A stretch of DNA of 64,000 nucleotides from an uncultured Polaribacter sp. (GCF_947503875.1 NZ_CANNFH010000001.1:124001-188000), one strand, 5' to 3'; counted from the first letter of the stretch, positions 17,704-26,474 are shown. Made by a program: numbers and translations. The notes: a model not told the origin generated them from the letters alone.

Positions 17704-17710
17704 TTTTTTT

Positions 17711-17814
17711 AGAAGCTATCTCCCGCTTTTCACTATATCTTTTTACTTACATTAGAATTTACATTCTAATGTAAGTAAAAAGGATGCCGTTTCAGTCGGG
17801 GCTAAACTTGTTTG
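17711..17814 (-). ncRNA. Structured composite element, copy A (Flavo-1-like candidate)
   Basis: Read on the minus strand, an AAACAAGTTTAGCC block leads into CGACTGAAACGGCATCC, a perfect 20-bp stem with TTAC loop (arms 17739-17758 and 17763-17782), a GATATAGTG block and an AAGC...GCTT closing stem ending GATAGCTTC. Copy B (46427-46535, plus strand) keeps the flanking blocks but has a wholly different hairpin. Both follow the stop of a housekeeping gene (greA, rpoD) and lie antisense to it. Conserved flanks with exchanged but still paired stems argue for RNA structure. It may correspond to the Rfam Flavo-1 motif; a covariance-model search would decide. Confidence 0.5.
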
Positions 17815-17939
17815 TAAACTTTTAGCCTAAAAGCAAATAATTATACTTTTAAAACATAAAAATTCGGATTTTGAGCATATCAAAATTCGAATTTGTTTTT
17901 TATATTTACCAACAACCAACAACCACAAACCAAACACCA

Positions 17940-18347
17940 ATGAGCATTTTTACAAAAATAATTACCGGAGAAATACCAAGTTATAAAGTAGCAGAAAACG
18001 AAGATTTTATTGCGTTTTTAGATATAAATCCCAATGCAAAAGGCCATACTTTGGTTGTGCCTAAAAAAGAAGAAAATAAAATTTTCGATTTGTCTGTAGC
18101 AGAATACACCAAATTAATGGCATTTTCTTACAAAGTAGCAAAAGCCTTAGAAAAAGCGGTGCCTTGTTTAAGAGTTGGTATGAGTGTTATTGGTTTAGAA
18201 GTGCCACATGTTCATGTACATTTAGTGCCAACTAATAAAATGGCAGATATGCAGTTTACAGAAAAAGTACAATTATCTAAAGAAGAATTTTCTGCTTTAG
18301 CAGAAACCATTGCTAAAACGTTTAATAAAAATGAAACCTTGGATTAG
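17940..18347 (+). CDS. HIT family nucleotide hydrolase
   Basis: Small nucleotide-binding hydrolase (Hint/adenosine-5'-phosphoramidase type). The histidine triad is PHVHVHLVP near the C-terminus, and the N-terminus MSIFTKIITGEIPSYKVAE is characteristic. The frame is open further upstream (to 17871), but I choose the ATG at 17940-17942 because homologues start there, giving 135 residues; the upstream extension is encoded by low-complexity AACAACC-rich leader sequence. The 3' end overlaps the next small membrane-protein gene by 17 bp, so the two are likely cotranscribed. Confidence 0.9.
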   Translation: MSIFTKIITGEIPSYKVAENEDFIAFLDINPNAKGHTLVVPKKEENKIFDLSVAEYTKLMAFSYKVAKALEKAVPCLRVGMSVIGLEVPHVHVHLVPTNKMADMQFTEKVQLSKEEFSALAETIAKTFNKNETLD

Positions 18348-18549
18348 ATTTGGTTTAGCTTGGGGTCTTTATATGTTTGTAGGAATGACCTTTGTTTGGC
18401 CGTTAATTGATGGGGAAGAAATTACGTTTAAAAATGTAATAGTTAAATTTGTTCTTCATATGCTTTTTGGTTTACTGTTTGGATATGTAAGTTCTAAATA
18501 CAAAAAATACAAGTACGTAATTCGTCCAGAGAAAAATCAAAAAAATTAA
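18331..18549 (+). CDS. Small two-helix membrane protein, unknown function
   Basis: A 72-residue protein with two hydrophobic segments (about 5-24 and 38-54) and a Lys/Tyr-rich cytoplasmic-looking tail (SSKYKKYKYVIRPEK). I do not recognise a family. The frame opens at a TTG (18310), but the ATG at 18331 starts a sensible protein, MKPWIRFGLAWGLYMFVG. It overlaps the end of the HIT gene by 17 bp and converges by 4 bp with the histidine kinase on the other strand. Tight packing and plausible topology support it being real. Confidence 0.65.
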   Translation: MKPWIRFGLAWGLYMFVGMTFVWPLIDGEEITFKNVIVKFVLHMLFGLLFGYVSSKYKKYKYVIRPEKNQKN

Positions 18550-19697
18550 ATCTTATCCAGTAAAATTTCAAAAGTAGTTCCTTTATCAATTTCAGATTTT
18601 TTCACATAAATTTTGCCTTTGTGGTAATCTTCTACAATTCGTTTAGATAAAGATAAACCCAAGCCCCAGCCACGTTTTTTTGTGGTAAAACCGGGTTTAA
18701 AGATTTGTTTAAATAACTTTTTAGGCATTCCTTTCCCTGTATCAGAAACAGTAATTTTTACTTTTTTGGATGCGTCTGTAATGGTTACATTTAATTGACC
18801 AATACCTAACATGGCATCAATAGCATTTTTAATTAAGTTTTCTATAACCCAACCAAAAAGCTCTATATTTAAATTGCATTTTATGTCTGTTGCAATGCTG
18901 TTAAAAGTAAAAGTGATTTGTTTAGAACTTCTAGATTCTAAATAATCAAAAGCGGTTTTGGTAATATTTATAATATTGTTTTCTTCTAACTCTGGAGTAG
19001 AGCCAATTTTAGAAAAGCGGTTGGCAATGGTATTTAATCTGGCTACATCTTTTTCTATTTCTGTAATATAGGTATCGTCTACTTTTTCCATTTTTAAAAT
19101 GGCTATCCAACCTAAAAGAGAAGACAAAGGTGTACCAATTTGATGTGCAGTTTCTTTTGCCATACCTGTCCATAATTTATTGGTTTCAGAAACTTTGTTA
19201 GAGCTGTAAAACAGATAAATAATACTTAAAAAAAGTATTAAAATTAAAATTAAAGCAAGCGGATAATAAGTGAGTTTGTTTAGTAAATCTGAATCTCTAT
19301 AATAGATGTATTGTTTGTTTTTTCCTTTATAACTCATTTCAATCGGCTTATTTTCTGATTTCATTATTGCCAATTGTTCCTTTACATAATTTTTATCTAA
19401 TGATTTTATAGAATCTAAATTACTAACCTCTAAAATATTTTCATTTTCGTCTACCAAAATCATTGGTATGCTTTTGCTGCTTTCTATAACTTTTAGTGGC
19501 AAATCTACACTTGCATTTAAATTGGTATTACTTGCCAATTCTTTTTGAGCTTCAGCTAAAACCTCTATTTTTAAACGCTCTTCTACCTTAAATTTTTGAA
19601 AAAACACATACGTATTCCAAAGAATTAAAGAAACTATGGTAAGCGAAGCAATAATGGCAATTCTTTTGAATAAGATGGTGTTTGTTAAAAATTTCAT
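18546..19697 (-). CDS. Membrane sensor histidine kinase (orphan)
   Basis: A 383-residue inner-membrane kinase. Two transmembrane segments (about 11-33 and 140-163) bracket an extracytoplasmic loop of about 105 residues with no recognised sensor fold. The cytoplasmic part has the H-box ETAHQIGTPLSSLLGW (phosphoacceptor His), N-box ENLIKNAIDAM, G1 DTGKGMP and G2 GWGLGLSLSKRIVEDYH. There is no HAMP domain and no response regulator beside it. A minus-strand TATATTTG at 19703-19710 fits a -7 box and would place transcription initiation essentially at the start codon. Signal and partner are unknown. Confidence 0.85.
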   Translation of the reverse strand: MKFLTNTILFKRIAIIASLTIVSLILWNTYVFFQKFKVEERLKIEVLAEAQKELASNTNLNASVDLPLKVIESSKSIPMILVDENENILEVSNLDSIKSLDKNYVKEQLAIMKSENKPIEMSYKGKNKQYIYYRDSDLLNKLTYYPLALILILILFLSIIYLFYSSNKVSETNKLWTGMAKETAHQIGTPLSSLLGWIAILKMEKVDDTYITEIEKDVARLNTIANRFSKIGSTPELEENNIINITKTAFDYLESRSSKQITFTFNSIATDIKCNLNIELFGWVIENLIKNAIDAMLGIGQLNVTITDASKKVKITVSDTGKGMPKKLFKQIFKPGFTTKKRGWGLGLSLSKRIVEDYHKGKIYVKKSEIDKGTTFEILLDKI

Positions 19698-19775
19698 TAA
19701 AACAAATATAAAGGTTTACAATAGATAACTCATTTGTATTTTTGATAGTATATTTAAGGACAAAAAATTAAGAAC

Positions 19776-20636
19776 ATGCTTACAATAGATCCAAAAGAAA
19801 TTGCTACTGGTAAATTACATGGTTATTTATTAGGAGCAATTGCGCCAAGACCAATTGCATTTGCTAGCACAATAGACGCAGCTGGTAACCCTAATTTGTC
19901 TCCCTATAGTTTTTTTAATGTATTTGGTTCTAATCCGCCAACATTAATATTTTCTCCTGCCAGAAGAGTGAGAGACAATACAATAAAACATACGTTAGAA
20001 AACGCTTTAGAAACAAAAGAAGTGGTAATTAATGTGGTAAATTATACTATTGTGCAACAAATGTCTTTAAGCAGTACAGAATATGCTAAAGGTGTAAACG
20101 AGTTTGATAAAGCAGGTTTTACCATGTTAAAGTCTGATATTGTAAAACCATTTAGAGTGGCAGAATCTCCTGTGCAATTTGAGTGTAAAGTAAAAGATGT
20201 ACTTTTTACTGGTGAAGAAGGAGGCGCAGGAAATCTTATTATTTGTGAAGTTGTAAAAATTCATATTCAAGATGCTGTTTTAGATGAAACAGGCGCTATA
20301 GACCAACATAAAATAGATTTGGTAGCTAGAGCAGGAGGTAGTTATTATACAAGGGCAAAAGACGGTTTTTTTGAAATACCAAAACCTACTGCTAATTTGG
20401 GAATTGGTGTAGATAATATACCACAAGAAATAAGAAATAGTACTATTTTAACGGGCAATAATTTAGGTATGTTAGGTAATGTTTCAGAATTACCATCACA
20501 AAAAAGTGTTGATAACTTTGCGAAAGAACACGCGAATTTTATTGGGCTAGAAACCACAAAAAAACATACATTTGCCCAAGAGTTTTTAAAAGAAAATGAT
20601 GTAGAAAGTGCTTGGAAAGTGCTTTTAATTAAATAG
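19776..20636 (+). CDS. Flavin reductase family protein (FMN-binding split barrel)
   Basis: A 286-residue flavoredoxin-like protein. The N-terminal part has the split-barrel signature LLGAIAPRPIAFASTID and NLSPYSFFNVFGSNPPTLIFSP, which line the FMN site; the middle has CKVKDVLF and ARAGGSYYTRAKD. The family reduces flavin or transfers electrons using NAD(P)H. The C-terminal 80 residues after PTANLGIGVDNIP are typical of the longer Bacteroidota subgroup. A TATTTTTG -7-like box lies at 19737-19744. A DUF3127 gene follows 14 bp later and is probably cotranscribed. Confidence 0.85.
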   Translation: MLTIDPKEIATGKLHGYLLGAIAPRPIAFASTIDAAGNPNLSPYSFFNVFGSNPPTLIFSPARRVRDNTIKHTLENALETKEVVINVVNYTIVQQMSLSSTEYAKGVNEFDKAGFTMLKSDIVKPFRVAESPVQFECKVKDVLFTGEEGGAGNLIICEVVKIHIQDAVLDETGAIDQHKIDLVARAGGSYYTRAKDGFFEIPKPTANLGIGVDNIPQEIRNSTILTGNNLGMLGNVSELPSQKSVDNFAKEHANFIGLETTKKHTFAQEFLKENDVESAWKVLLIK

Positions 20637-20650
20637 TTAAGTTTTATATT

Positions 20651-21022
20651 ATGGAAGTTATAGGTAAAGTTAAATTAATTGGAGACGTACAAACTTTTGG
20701 TGCAAACGGTTTTAGAAAAAGAGAATTAGTTGTTACTACAGATGAGCAATATCCGCAAATGATTATGATTGAATTTGTTCAAGATAAAACAGATTTATTA
20801 AATAGTTATAAAGTTGGGCAAGACGTAAAAGTTTCTATAAACTTAAGAGGTAGAGAATGGATTAATCCACAAGGTGAAGCAAAGTATTTTAACTCTGTGC
20901 AAGGTTGGAGAATTGAGAGTTTATCTCAAGGAGCACCTCAAGAAGGAAATTTACCTCCAGTAGACCAATTTAAAGAAGCGTCTAGTGTTTCTGATGAAGA
21001 GCCAGATGATTTACCATTCTAG
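20651..21022 (+). CDS. DUF3127 domain protein (OB-fold, SSB-like)
   Basis: A 123-residue cytosolic protein beginning MEVIGKVKLIGDVQTFG, with conserved FRKRELVVTTDEQYPQ and GREWINPQGEAKYFNSVQG segments of DUF3127, a family resembling single-strand DNA-binding OB folds and common in Bacteroidota. The acidic tail SVSDEEPDDLPF mimics the SSB C-terminal tip (acidic, ending in LPF), the part that recruits partner proteins in true SSBs; this resemblance is my inference. It follows the flavin reductase by 14 bp and is followed by a strong bidirectional terminator. The exact role is unknown. Confidence 0.85.
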   Translation: MEVIGKVKLIGDVQTFGANGFRKRELVVTTDEQYPQMIMIEFVQDKTDLLNSYKVGQDVKVSINLRGREWINPQGEAKYFNSVQGWRIESLSQGAPQEGNLPPVDQFKEASSVSDEEPDDLPF

Positions 21023-21037
21023 TAAATAGAATTGATG

Positions 21038-21075
21038 AAAAAAAGAGCATTCAAATAATTGAATGCTCTTTTTTT
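21038..21075. terminator. Bidirectional intrinsic terminator
   Basis: Perfect 10-bp stem GAGCATTCAA (21045-21054), ATAA loop, TTGAATGCTC (21059-21068), with A-run on the left and T-run on the right, between convergent DUF3127 and pruA genes. It serves both strands. Confidence 0.9.
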
Positions 21076-21094
21076 GTGCTGTAAACTTTGTAGT

Positions 21095-22720
21095 TTATCC
21101 TAAAAAAGGGTATTTGTAATCTTCTGGACTAACAAAAGTCTCTTTAATTAACCTTACAGAAGTCCATCTTAATAGGTTTTGTGCAGAACCAGCTTTGTCA
21201 TTTGTACCAGAAGCTCTAGCACCACCAAAAGGTTGTTGCCCAACAACAGCACCAGTTGGTTTGTCGTTTATATAAAAGTTTCCTGCCGCATTTTCTAAAG
21301 CTTTAGATGCTTTTTCTACAATATATCTATCTTTTGAGAAAATAGCACCTGTTAAGGCGTATTCTGTAGACTCATCAACTAATTTTAAAGAAGCTTCCCA
21401 TGCATCATCTTCGTAGATGTAAATGGTAATTACTGGTCCAAAAAGCTCTGTAGTCATGGTTGCATATGTTGGCGATTTTGCCAAAATAACAGTTGGCGCT
21501 ATAAAATAACCAACAGATTTATCATAATTACCACCTAAAATTATTTCTGCATCTGCATCTTGTTTTGCTGCATCTATATATTTTGCAATTTTATCAAAAG
21601 AACCTTCATGTATAACAGCATTTACAAAGTTGCTGGTATCTTCTGGAGACCCCATTTTAAGCTCGTTAACTTGGTTTGTTAAGTGTGTTTTTACATCATT
21701 CCATATAGAACTAGGAATGTAAGCACGTGAAGCTGCAGAACATTTTTGACCTTGGTATTCAAAAGCACCTCTTGTTATTGCAGTTGCTATTTGTAAAGGG
21801 TTTGCAGAGTTGTGTGCCCAAATAAAATCTTTACCACCAGTTTCTCCTACAATTCTTGGGTAGGTTTTGTAGGTGTGAATATTACTACCAATTTGTTTCC
21901 ATAAGTTTTTAAACACTGTTGTAGAACCCGTAAAATGTAATCCAGAGAAATCTGGTGATGCTAAAACAGTATCAGAAATCATGACAGGATCTCCATAAAC
22001 TACATTAATTACGCCATCTGGCAACCCCGCTTCTTTAAATAAATCTACAATTACTTGTGCAGAATATGCTTGGTGGTCAGATGGTTTCCAAACAACAACA
22101 TTACCCATTAAAGCTGCTGCTGCTGGTAAATTTGCTGCAATAGAAGTAAAATTAAAAGGCGAAATTGCGTATACAAAACCTTCTAAAGGTCTGTATTCAA
22201 CTCGATTCCAAATTCCTGGAGCAGATTCTGGCTGATCTTTAAAAATATCAGTCATATACTGTACATTAAATTTAAAGAAATCAATCATTTCGCAAGCAGC
22301 ATCAATTTCTGCTTGAAAAACATTTTTAGATTGTGCTAGCATTGTAGCAGCATTCATTCTGGCTCTGTAAGGTCCTGCTAATAATTCAGCAGCTTTTAAA
22401 AAGATAGATGCTCTTTCCATCCAAGAAACCGAAGACCAAGCTTCTCTTGCTGCCAAAGCTGTAGAAATTGCAGTATCAACATGGCTTTTATCTGCAATAT
22501 GGTATTGCCCAACGATATGTTTATGATCATGAGGTGGTGTAATATTTCTGGTGTTTCCTGTTCTAACTTCTTCACCATTAATGTGCATAGGTATGTCTAT
22601 ATTACCATGGTACATTGTTTTATAAGTTGCTAAAACTTCATTTCTTTCAGGTGAATTTGGTTTGTAACTTTTAACAGGTTCGTTAACTGCTACAGGAACA
22701 TTAAAAAATCCTCTTGCCAT
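21095..22720 (-). CDS. pruA: L-glutamate gamma-semialdehyde dehydrogenase (P5C dehydrogenase)
   Basis: NAD-dependent oxidation of glutamate semialdehyde to glutamate, the second step of proline catabolism. The 541 residues form a full aldehyde dehydrogenase: SPFNFTSIAANLPAAAALMG and VVWKPSD (cofactor site), GLHFTGSTTVF, the general base region VGETGGKDFIWAH, the nucleophile in YQGQKCSAASRAY, and PFGGARASGTNDKAG. The size and RALDH4-type motifs match the stand-alone P5CDH of Bacteroidota rather than bifunctional PutA. No proline dehydrogenase gene is nearby. A TAACTTTG -7 box lies at 22761-22768. Confidence 0.95.
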   Translation of the reverse strand: MARGFFNVPVAVNEPVKSYKPNSPERNEVLATYKTMYHGNIDIPMHINGEEVRTGNTRNITPPHDHKHIVGQYHIADKSHVDTAISTALAAREAWSSVSWMERASIFLKAAELLAGPYRARMNAATMLAQSKNVFQAEIDAACEMIDFFKFNVQYMTDIFKDQPESAPGIWNRVEYRPLEGFVYAISPFNFTSIAANLPAAAALMGNVVVWKPSDHQAYSAQVIVDLFKEAGLPDGVINVVYGDPVMISDTVLASPDFSGLHFTGSTTVFKNLWKQIGSNIHTYKTYPRIVGETGGKDFIWAHNSANPLQIATAITRGAFEYQGQKCSAASRAYIPSSIWNDVKTHLTNQVNELKMGSPEDTSNFVNAVIHEGSFDKIAKYIDAAKQDADAEIILGGNYDKSVGYFIAPTVILAKSPTYATMTTELFGPVITIYIYEDDAWEASLKLVDESTEYALTGAIFSKDRYIVEKASKALENAAGNFYINDKPTGAVVGQQPFGGARASGTNDKAGSAQNLLRWTSVRLIKETFVSPEDYKYPFLG

Positions 22721-22760
22721 TGTATGTTTATTTAAAAATTATCGACTAGTTTTGAGAAAT

Positions 22761-22768
22761 CAAAGTTA
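22761..22768 (-). promoter_or_regulatory. Candidate -7 element for pruA
   Basis: Minus-strand TAACTTTG exactly fits TAnnTTTG, 41 bases upstream of the pruA ATG. No TTG is evident at the -33 distance. Confidence 0.4.
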
Positions 22769-22871
22769 CAATTTTTGTTTTAATAATTTTAACGTATGTT
22801 TGACGCTATTTGTTAATGAAAATGTAAAATTTTCTTTGAAATGCTATATTTAATTCAATATTAATTGCCTA

Positions 22872-23552
22872 ATGTGTACTGTTACCTATTTGCCTTTACA
22901 GGATAATAATTTTATTTTAACGTCTAATAGAGACGAAACTCCGTTGCGAAAAACAATAGCGCCAAAAGATTATGTAGAAGATGGTGTAAGCTTAACTTAC
23001 CCAAAAGACGAATTAGCAGGTGGAACTTGGATTGGTTTAAGTGAGAGAAAACGTTTGGTTTGTTTGTTAAATGGCGGTTTTAAAATTCATACTAGAAAAC
23101 CACCCTATAAAATGAGTAGAGGTGTTATTGTGAAGAAAATTTTAAGTGCTAAAAATGCAGTTTCTTTTATAGAGGAATTCAATTTTGCTGGAATAGAGCC
23201 TTTTACGCTAGTTTTAGTAGATTGGGATGCAAGTTTAAATACCTTTGAGCTTGTTTGGGACGGAGCCGAAAAACATTTTAAAGAATTACCACAAGAACCA
23301 ATAATTTGGTCTTCTAGTACATTGTATACTGAAGAAATGAAAAGTATGCGTCAAAATTGGTTTACGAAATGGGTAAAAAATAATCCAGATTTTTCTCAAG
23401 AAGAAATATTAGAATTTCATCAAAATGAAAGTTTAGGCACAAAAGGGACTTCACCAAAAATGAAAAGAGAATTTGTAGAAACGGTAAGTGTTACTTCTGT
23501 TAAAAAAGAGCAGACAGCTGTAAATATGTTGTACTTAGATTTGCTAGACTAA
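22872..23552 (+). CDS. NRDE family protein (TANGO2-like)
   Basis: A 226-residue member of the NRDE/TANGO2 family, named for the conserved SNRDE motif, seen here as LTSNRDETPLRKT near residue 20; the initiator is followed by Cys2 (MCTVTYLP), which as an N-terminal nucleophile would fit an Ntn-hydrolase-like fold. LAGGTWIGLSERKRLVCLLNGGF is the other conserved block. The molecular function is unsettled (haem or lipid trafficking in eukaryotes). It is divergent from pruA and its 3' end overlaps the convergent DUF3667 gene by 4 bp. Confidence 0.88.
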   Translation: MCTVTYLPLQDNNFILTSNRDETPLRKTIAPKDYVEDGVSLTYPKDELAGGTWIGLSERKRLVCLLNGGFKIHTRKPPYKMSRGVIVKKILSAKNAVSFIEEFNFAGIEPFTLVLVDWDASLNTFELVWDGAEKHFKELPQEPIIWSSSTLYTEEMKSMRQNWFTKWVKNNPDFSQEEILEFHQNESLGTKGTSPKMKREFVETVSVTSVKKEQTAVNMLYLDLLD

Positions 23553-24661
23553 AATAACGCAAAAGATACTATTGCCACTAAAACAATACTTAAAGTACCT
23601 ATGATAGCGTAACTAAAATTTAAGAATAAAAATTTTAGTATAGTTTTGCCATAACCTTGATTGTAAAAGTTTTTCATTGCTAAGAATAGATAAATTAGAA
23701 ACACAAATAAAAAGACTCCCCAATTGCCAGTACCAATAAGAATACCTGTAAAAGTTGCAATGCTTAATAATATAAACAAAACGGTTTGTGTATGAAAAAC
23801 AAAAATTAAATGATCTACATAAGTGTATTTTCTTCTTAGATACAAAAATTTAAGAAATAAGGTAAAAATTGGAAGAAAAATAAATAGGGCAATAGAACTG
23901 TAAGACAGGGCTTCCTTTACATATCTGTCTACGACATCTTTATTATTTGAAAGCTCATTTACCGTTTTAGATTTTTGATATAGAAATCTATTTTTAAAAC
24001 TTTTCTTTTGTTTTAAAGAATCTAGAGCAATATCTGTACTTAATTTTGGGTTTTTCTTTTGGAAAGTAATAAAATCGTCAAATTTAGTTCCTTTAAAAGA
24101 AATCTTGTTTTTCCTAATTTTTTTTCTTTTAATTGAATCTTTTGCCTCTGCTTCTATTTTAGCTAAAATTTCTTTTTTGTAATTTTTAGTTAAGGGTATA
24201 AAAGATTCTTCTAATTCTTGAGCTACTATTTTTTTAATAGAATCTGCTTTAATTTGATTGTCTTTTAAAGCATCTTCTAGGTTTACTTTTGTAATTTCTT
24301 CGCTCATAGAATACGCTTTGTATTTATCGTAAGTTGAAGAAAAGCTAAGTATTAAAAAAAAGAGAATAGAAACTGTAATGTAAAAACGAAAAGGATTAGA
24401 ATACCTGCTTCTTTTACCCTCTTTATAGTCTTTGGATATTTTACCCGGACTTGTTAAAAGCGGAATTAATGTTCTCCAGAATTTCGCATCAAAATTAAAG
24501 AACCCGTTAAAAATTTCGCGAACAAAATCTTTAAAATTTATTTGGTTTCCCTTGTTTGCTTGTCCGCAATCTGCACAAAATTTTTCTTGCCCATTAAAAG
24601 GATGCCCGCAATTTAAACACGTAGCATCTTTTATTTTTAGAAGCTTTTTTTTTGGTTTTAT
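23549..24661 (-). CDS. DUF3667 membrane protein with N-terminal zinc ribbon; apparent AUA start
   Basis: The first internal ATG (24305-24307) is far too late: the same frame runs upstream without a stop and encodes the family's N-terminus, TCLNCGHPFNGQEKFCADCG (a double CxxC zinc ribbon), then NFKDFVREIFNGFFNFDAKFW and GKRSRYSNPFRFY. The open frame ends at a stop at 24689-24691 and holds no in-frame ATG, GTG or TTG before the ribbon. The best start is ATA at 24659-24661, which overlaps the apaG stop as TAATA where TAATG would be usual. That gives 370 residues: ribbon, hydrophobic segment, charged region, then three or four C-terminal transmembrane helices. A frameshift in the 9-T run at 24645-24653 is the alternative. 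Function unknown. Confidence 0.75.
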   Translation of the reverse strand: MKPKKKLLKIKDATCLNCGHPFNGQEKFCADCGQANKGNQINFKDFVREIFNGFFNFDAKFWRTLIPLLTSPGKISKDYKEGKRSRYSNPFRFYITVSILFFLILSFSSTYDKYKAYSMSEEITKVNLEDALKDNQIKADSIKKIVAQELEESFIPLTKNYKKEILAKIEAEAKDSIKRKKIRKNKISFKGTKFDDFITFQKKNPKLSTDIALDSLKQKKSFKNRFLYQKSKTVNELSNNKDVVDRYVKEALSYSSIALFIFLPIFTLFLKFLYLRRKYTYVDHLIFVFHTQTVLFILLSIATFTGILIGTGNWGVFLFVFLIYLFLAMKNFYNQGYGKTILKFLFLNFSYAIIGTLSIVLVAIVSFALF

Positions 24662-25047
24662 TAATTTGATAAGGCAGGTATTGCTAGGTTAAAAGTAGGA
24701 ATGTATACTTTAAATTGTTCGTAAGTTTCTAAATTTATCATGGTGTAAAAACCTTTCATGGCGCCCATATTAGATTTTAAAAAACAACCAGAATTATACG
24801 TGTAAACATCTTTAGGTTTTAGGGTGGGAGTTTGCCCAACAACACCAGGACCACTTACCAATTCTGTAGCGCTTAAAGAATCGTAAATTTTCCAGAAACG
24901 ATCTGTTAGTTTTACAGTATGCTCACTATGGTTTTCTATAGTTACAACATAAGAAAATACGTAATATGCAGTATTATTTCTGTTACTCACACTATTAAAG
25001 TTTGTTTTTACAGAAATTTTTATGCCTTTTGTTATTTGTTCTACCAT
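24661..25047 (-). CDS. apaG: ApaG domain protein
   Basis: A 128-residue protein of the ApaG family, a single fibronectin-III-like beta sandwich originally linked to Co2+/Mg2+ efflux and Ap4A metabolism in enterobacteria. Recognisable are YYVFSYVVTIENHSEHTVKL, RFWKIYDS, VSGPGVVGQTPTLKPKDVYTYNSG and the final GFYTMI. It lies between the T9SS plug gene and DUF3667 on the same strand; its TAA shares a base with the presumed DUF3667 start, suggesting translational coupling. A perfect AT-rich 9-bp hairpin (25068-25089) sits just upstream. The biochemical role in this phylum is unproven. Confidence 0.93.
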   Translation of the reverse strand: MVEQITKGIKISVKTNFNSVSNRNNTAYYVFSYVVTIENHSEHTVKLTDRFWKIYDSLSATELVSGPGVVGQTPTLKPKDVYTYNSGCFLKSNMGAMKGFYTMINLETYEQFKVYIPTFNLAIPALSN

Positions 25048-25097
25048 ACCTAGTAAAAGTAGGTTTTTAGATTTGTTTTTACAAATCTATTTTCAGA

Positions 25098-26315
25098 CTA
25101 TCTATTCTGATCAAAAAAACCAGTACCAACGCCAATTACTCTATCAAAAAGACTTCCAAAAGGTTTGTAGTAGGCAATTACAGTATATTCGTTTTCAGTT
25201 TCAAAAAAAGAACCACGTATATCTTTTGTGTTTAAAATGTTATCTTTTTCTGAGGTTACAAAAGTATAGTTGTAAAAACCTTGTTTTAGTAAAATGCTAG
25301 CATTGTAAGTTTGGTTTTTAGGATTGTAATACATTCTATTTTTGTCTGATGTGTTAAAGTTATTAAAAGCGCCGTAAACATAAACTTCTTTCTCTTTAAA
25401 CATTTCGTCTACTTCTAATGTAAAATGCATTAATGCATAATCTGCCTCTGTATTATTGTCTTTACCTTCTAAGGTTCTTACTACAAATTGCCCATTAATA
25501 TCTGGGTTGTAGGTGTATTCTAAAAATTCATTATAAGTAGTAGGGTATATATAATGATTAAACACTTCATCGTGTGTAACACGAACAATATTTAAACTTT
25601 TATTTCTAATAATTTTACTATCAAAATGCAAATATTCATTATCTCCCCAAAAATTAGTTTTATTGGTGTATGTGTATAAAAGCTGATTTGGTTTAAAAAA
25701 AGTGGGCTGCAGATTGCTAATGGTTTCTTGCCAATTGTTATTTTTTACAATAGCAACGTTAACCTCTAAGCCAGGATTGTTAATAGCAATATTTGGGTGA
25801 TTTACAGAAAACTGAATGGTTTGTTGCGAGTTTTCTGTTTTGGTATTTCTACTTCTTTCTACAGTAACACCTACTGTGGCTAAGTTTTCAAATAAAACGA
25901 ATTTTCTAGTAAAAACTACATCATCATATTCATCTAACACAGAAAGTAAATAATTACCACTCTTGGTTATTTCTGTATTTACATTGGGTATTCTTACAGC
26001 ATAATGTGAATAACTTTGAAACGTATTAAACGAATTGGTTACGTCTATGATATAATTTTGATCAAAGCCATTAATATATTGGCTAGGTAATAATCTACTT
26101 TTTTTCCAATCATAGGTCATGTGTTCTATTTTATATTGATAGTCTTTGCTATCTGCTTCCAAATCATCAAAAGACAATTCTAAAACAGTGCCTAAAGGGA
26201 CAATTGCTGTAAACACATTTTCTTGTAATGGCCTTAATTGAATGGTTTTTATGTGTTGACTAAAACTTATCAACGTAAAAAACAGAAGAAATGTAGTAGT
26301 TGTTTTTTTGCTCAT
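25098..26315 (-). CDS. Type IX secretion system plug protein
   Basis: A 405-residue periplasmic protein, formerly DUF5103, that closes the periplasmic side of the SprA translocon in T9SS. A signal peptide (about 1-19) is followed by IKTIQLRPLQENVFTAIVPLGT, the central SFDDLEADSKDYQYKIEHM and DWKKSRLLPSQYINGFD stretches diagnostic of the family, and a C-terminal half with GKDNNTEADYALMHFTLEVDE and VYVYGAFNNF, an E-set/Ig-like module. The window's giant T9SS cargo (ending at 35496) would be exported by the same apparatus; other T9SS core genes are not here. It is probably cotranscribed with apaG. Confidence 0.9.
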   Translation of the reverse strand: MSKKTTTTFLLFFTLISFSQHIKTIQLRPLQENVFTAIVPLGTVLELSFDDLEADSKDYQYKIEHMTYDWKKSRLLPSQYINGFDQNYIIDVTNSFNTFQSYSHYAVRIPNVNTEITKSGNYLLSVLDEYDDVVFTRKFVLFENLATVGVTVERSRNTKTENSQQTIQFSVNHPNIAINNPGLEVNVAIVKNNNWQETISNLQPTFFKPNQLLYTYTNKTNFWGDNEYLHFDSKIIRNKSLNIVRVTHDEVFNHYIYPTTYNEFLEYTYNPDINGQFVVRTLEGKDNNTEADYALMHFTLEVDEMFKEKEVYVYGAFNNFNTSDKNRMYYNPKNQTYNASILLKQGFYNYTFVTSEKDNILNTKDIRGSFFETENEYTVIAYYKPFGSLFDRVIGVGTGFFDQNR

Positions 26316-26474
26316 TTTACAAAAATATTAAATCATTTCATAGATTAATCAAAATTTAAGCCAAAAAAAGATTTTGATATTTTATAACAAACCTATTTAT
26401 TTAGAATAATTATAAATAAGATTTTTTAACTAATATTAAAGAATATTTATATCTAAAATAATCGTTAAAACCAT

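Noticed and set aside
17871..17939. Upstream extension of the HIT protein by 23 residues.
   Set aside because: The extension derives from a low-complexity leader; the conserved N-terminus of the family begins at the ATG at 17940.
24645..24653. Treating DUF3667 as a frameshifted pseudogene because of the nine-T run.
   Set aside because: The frame is continuous through the run and reaches a natural coupled start position, so a frameshift is not needed; kept only as an alternative.
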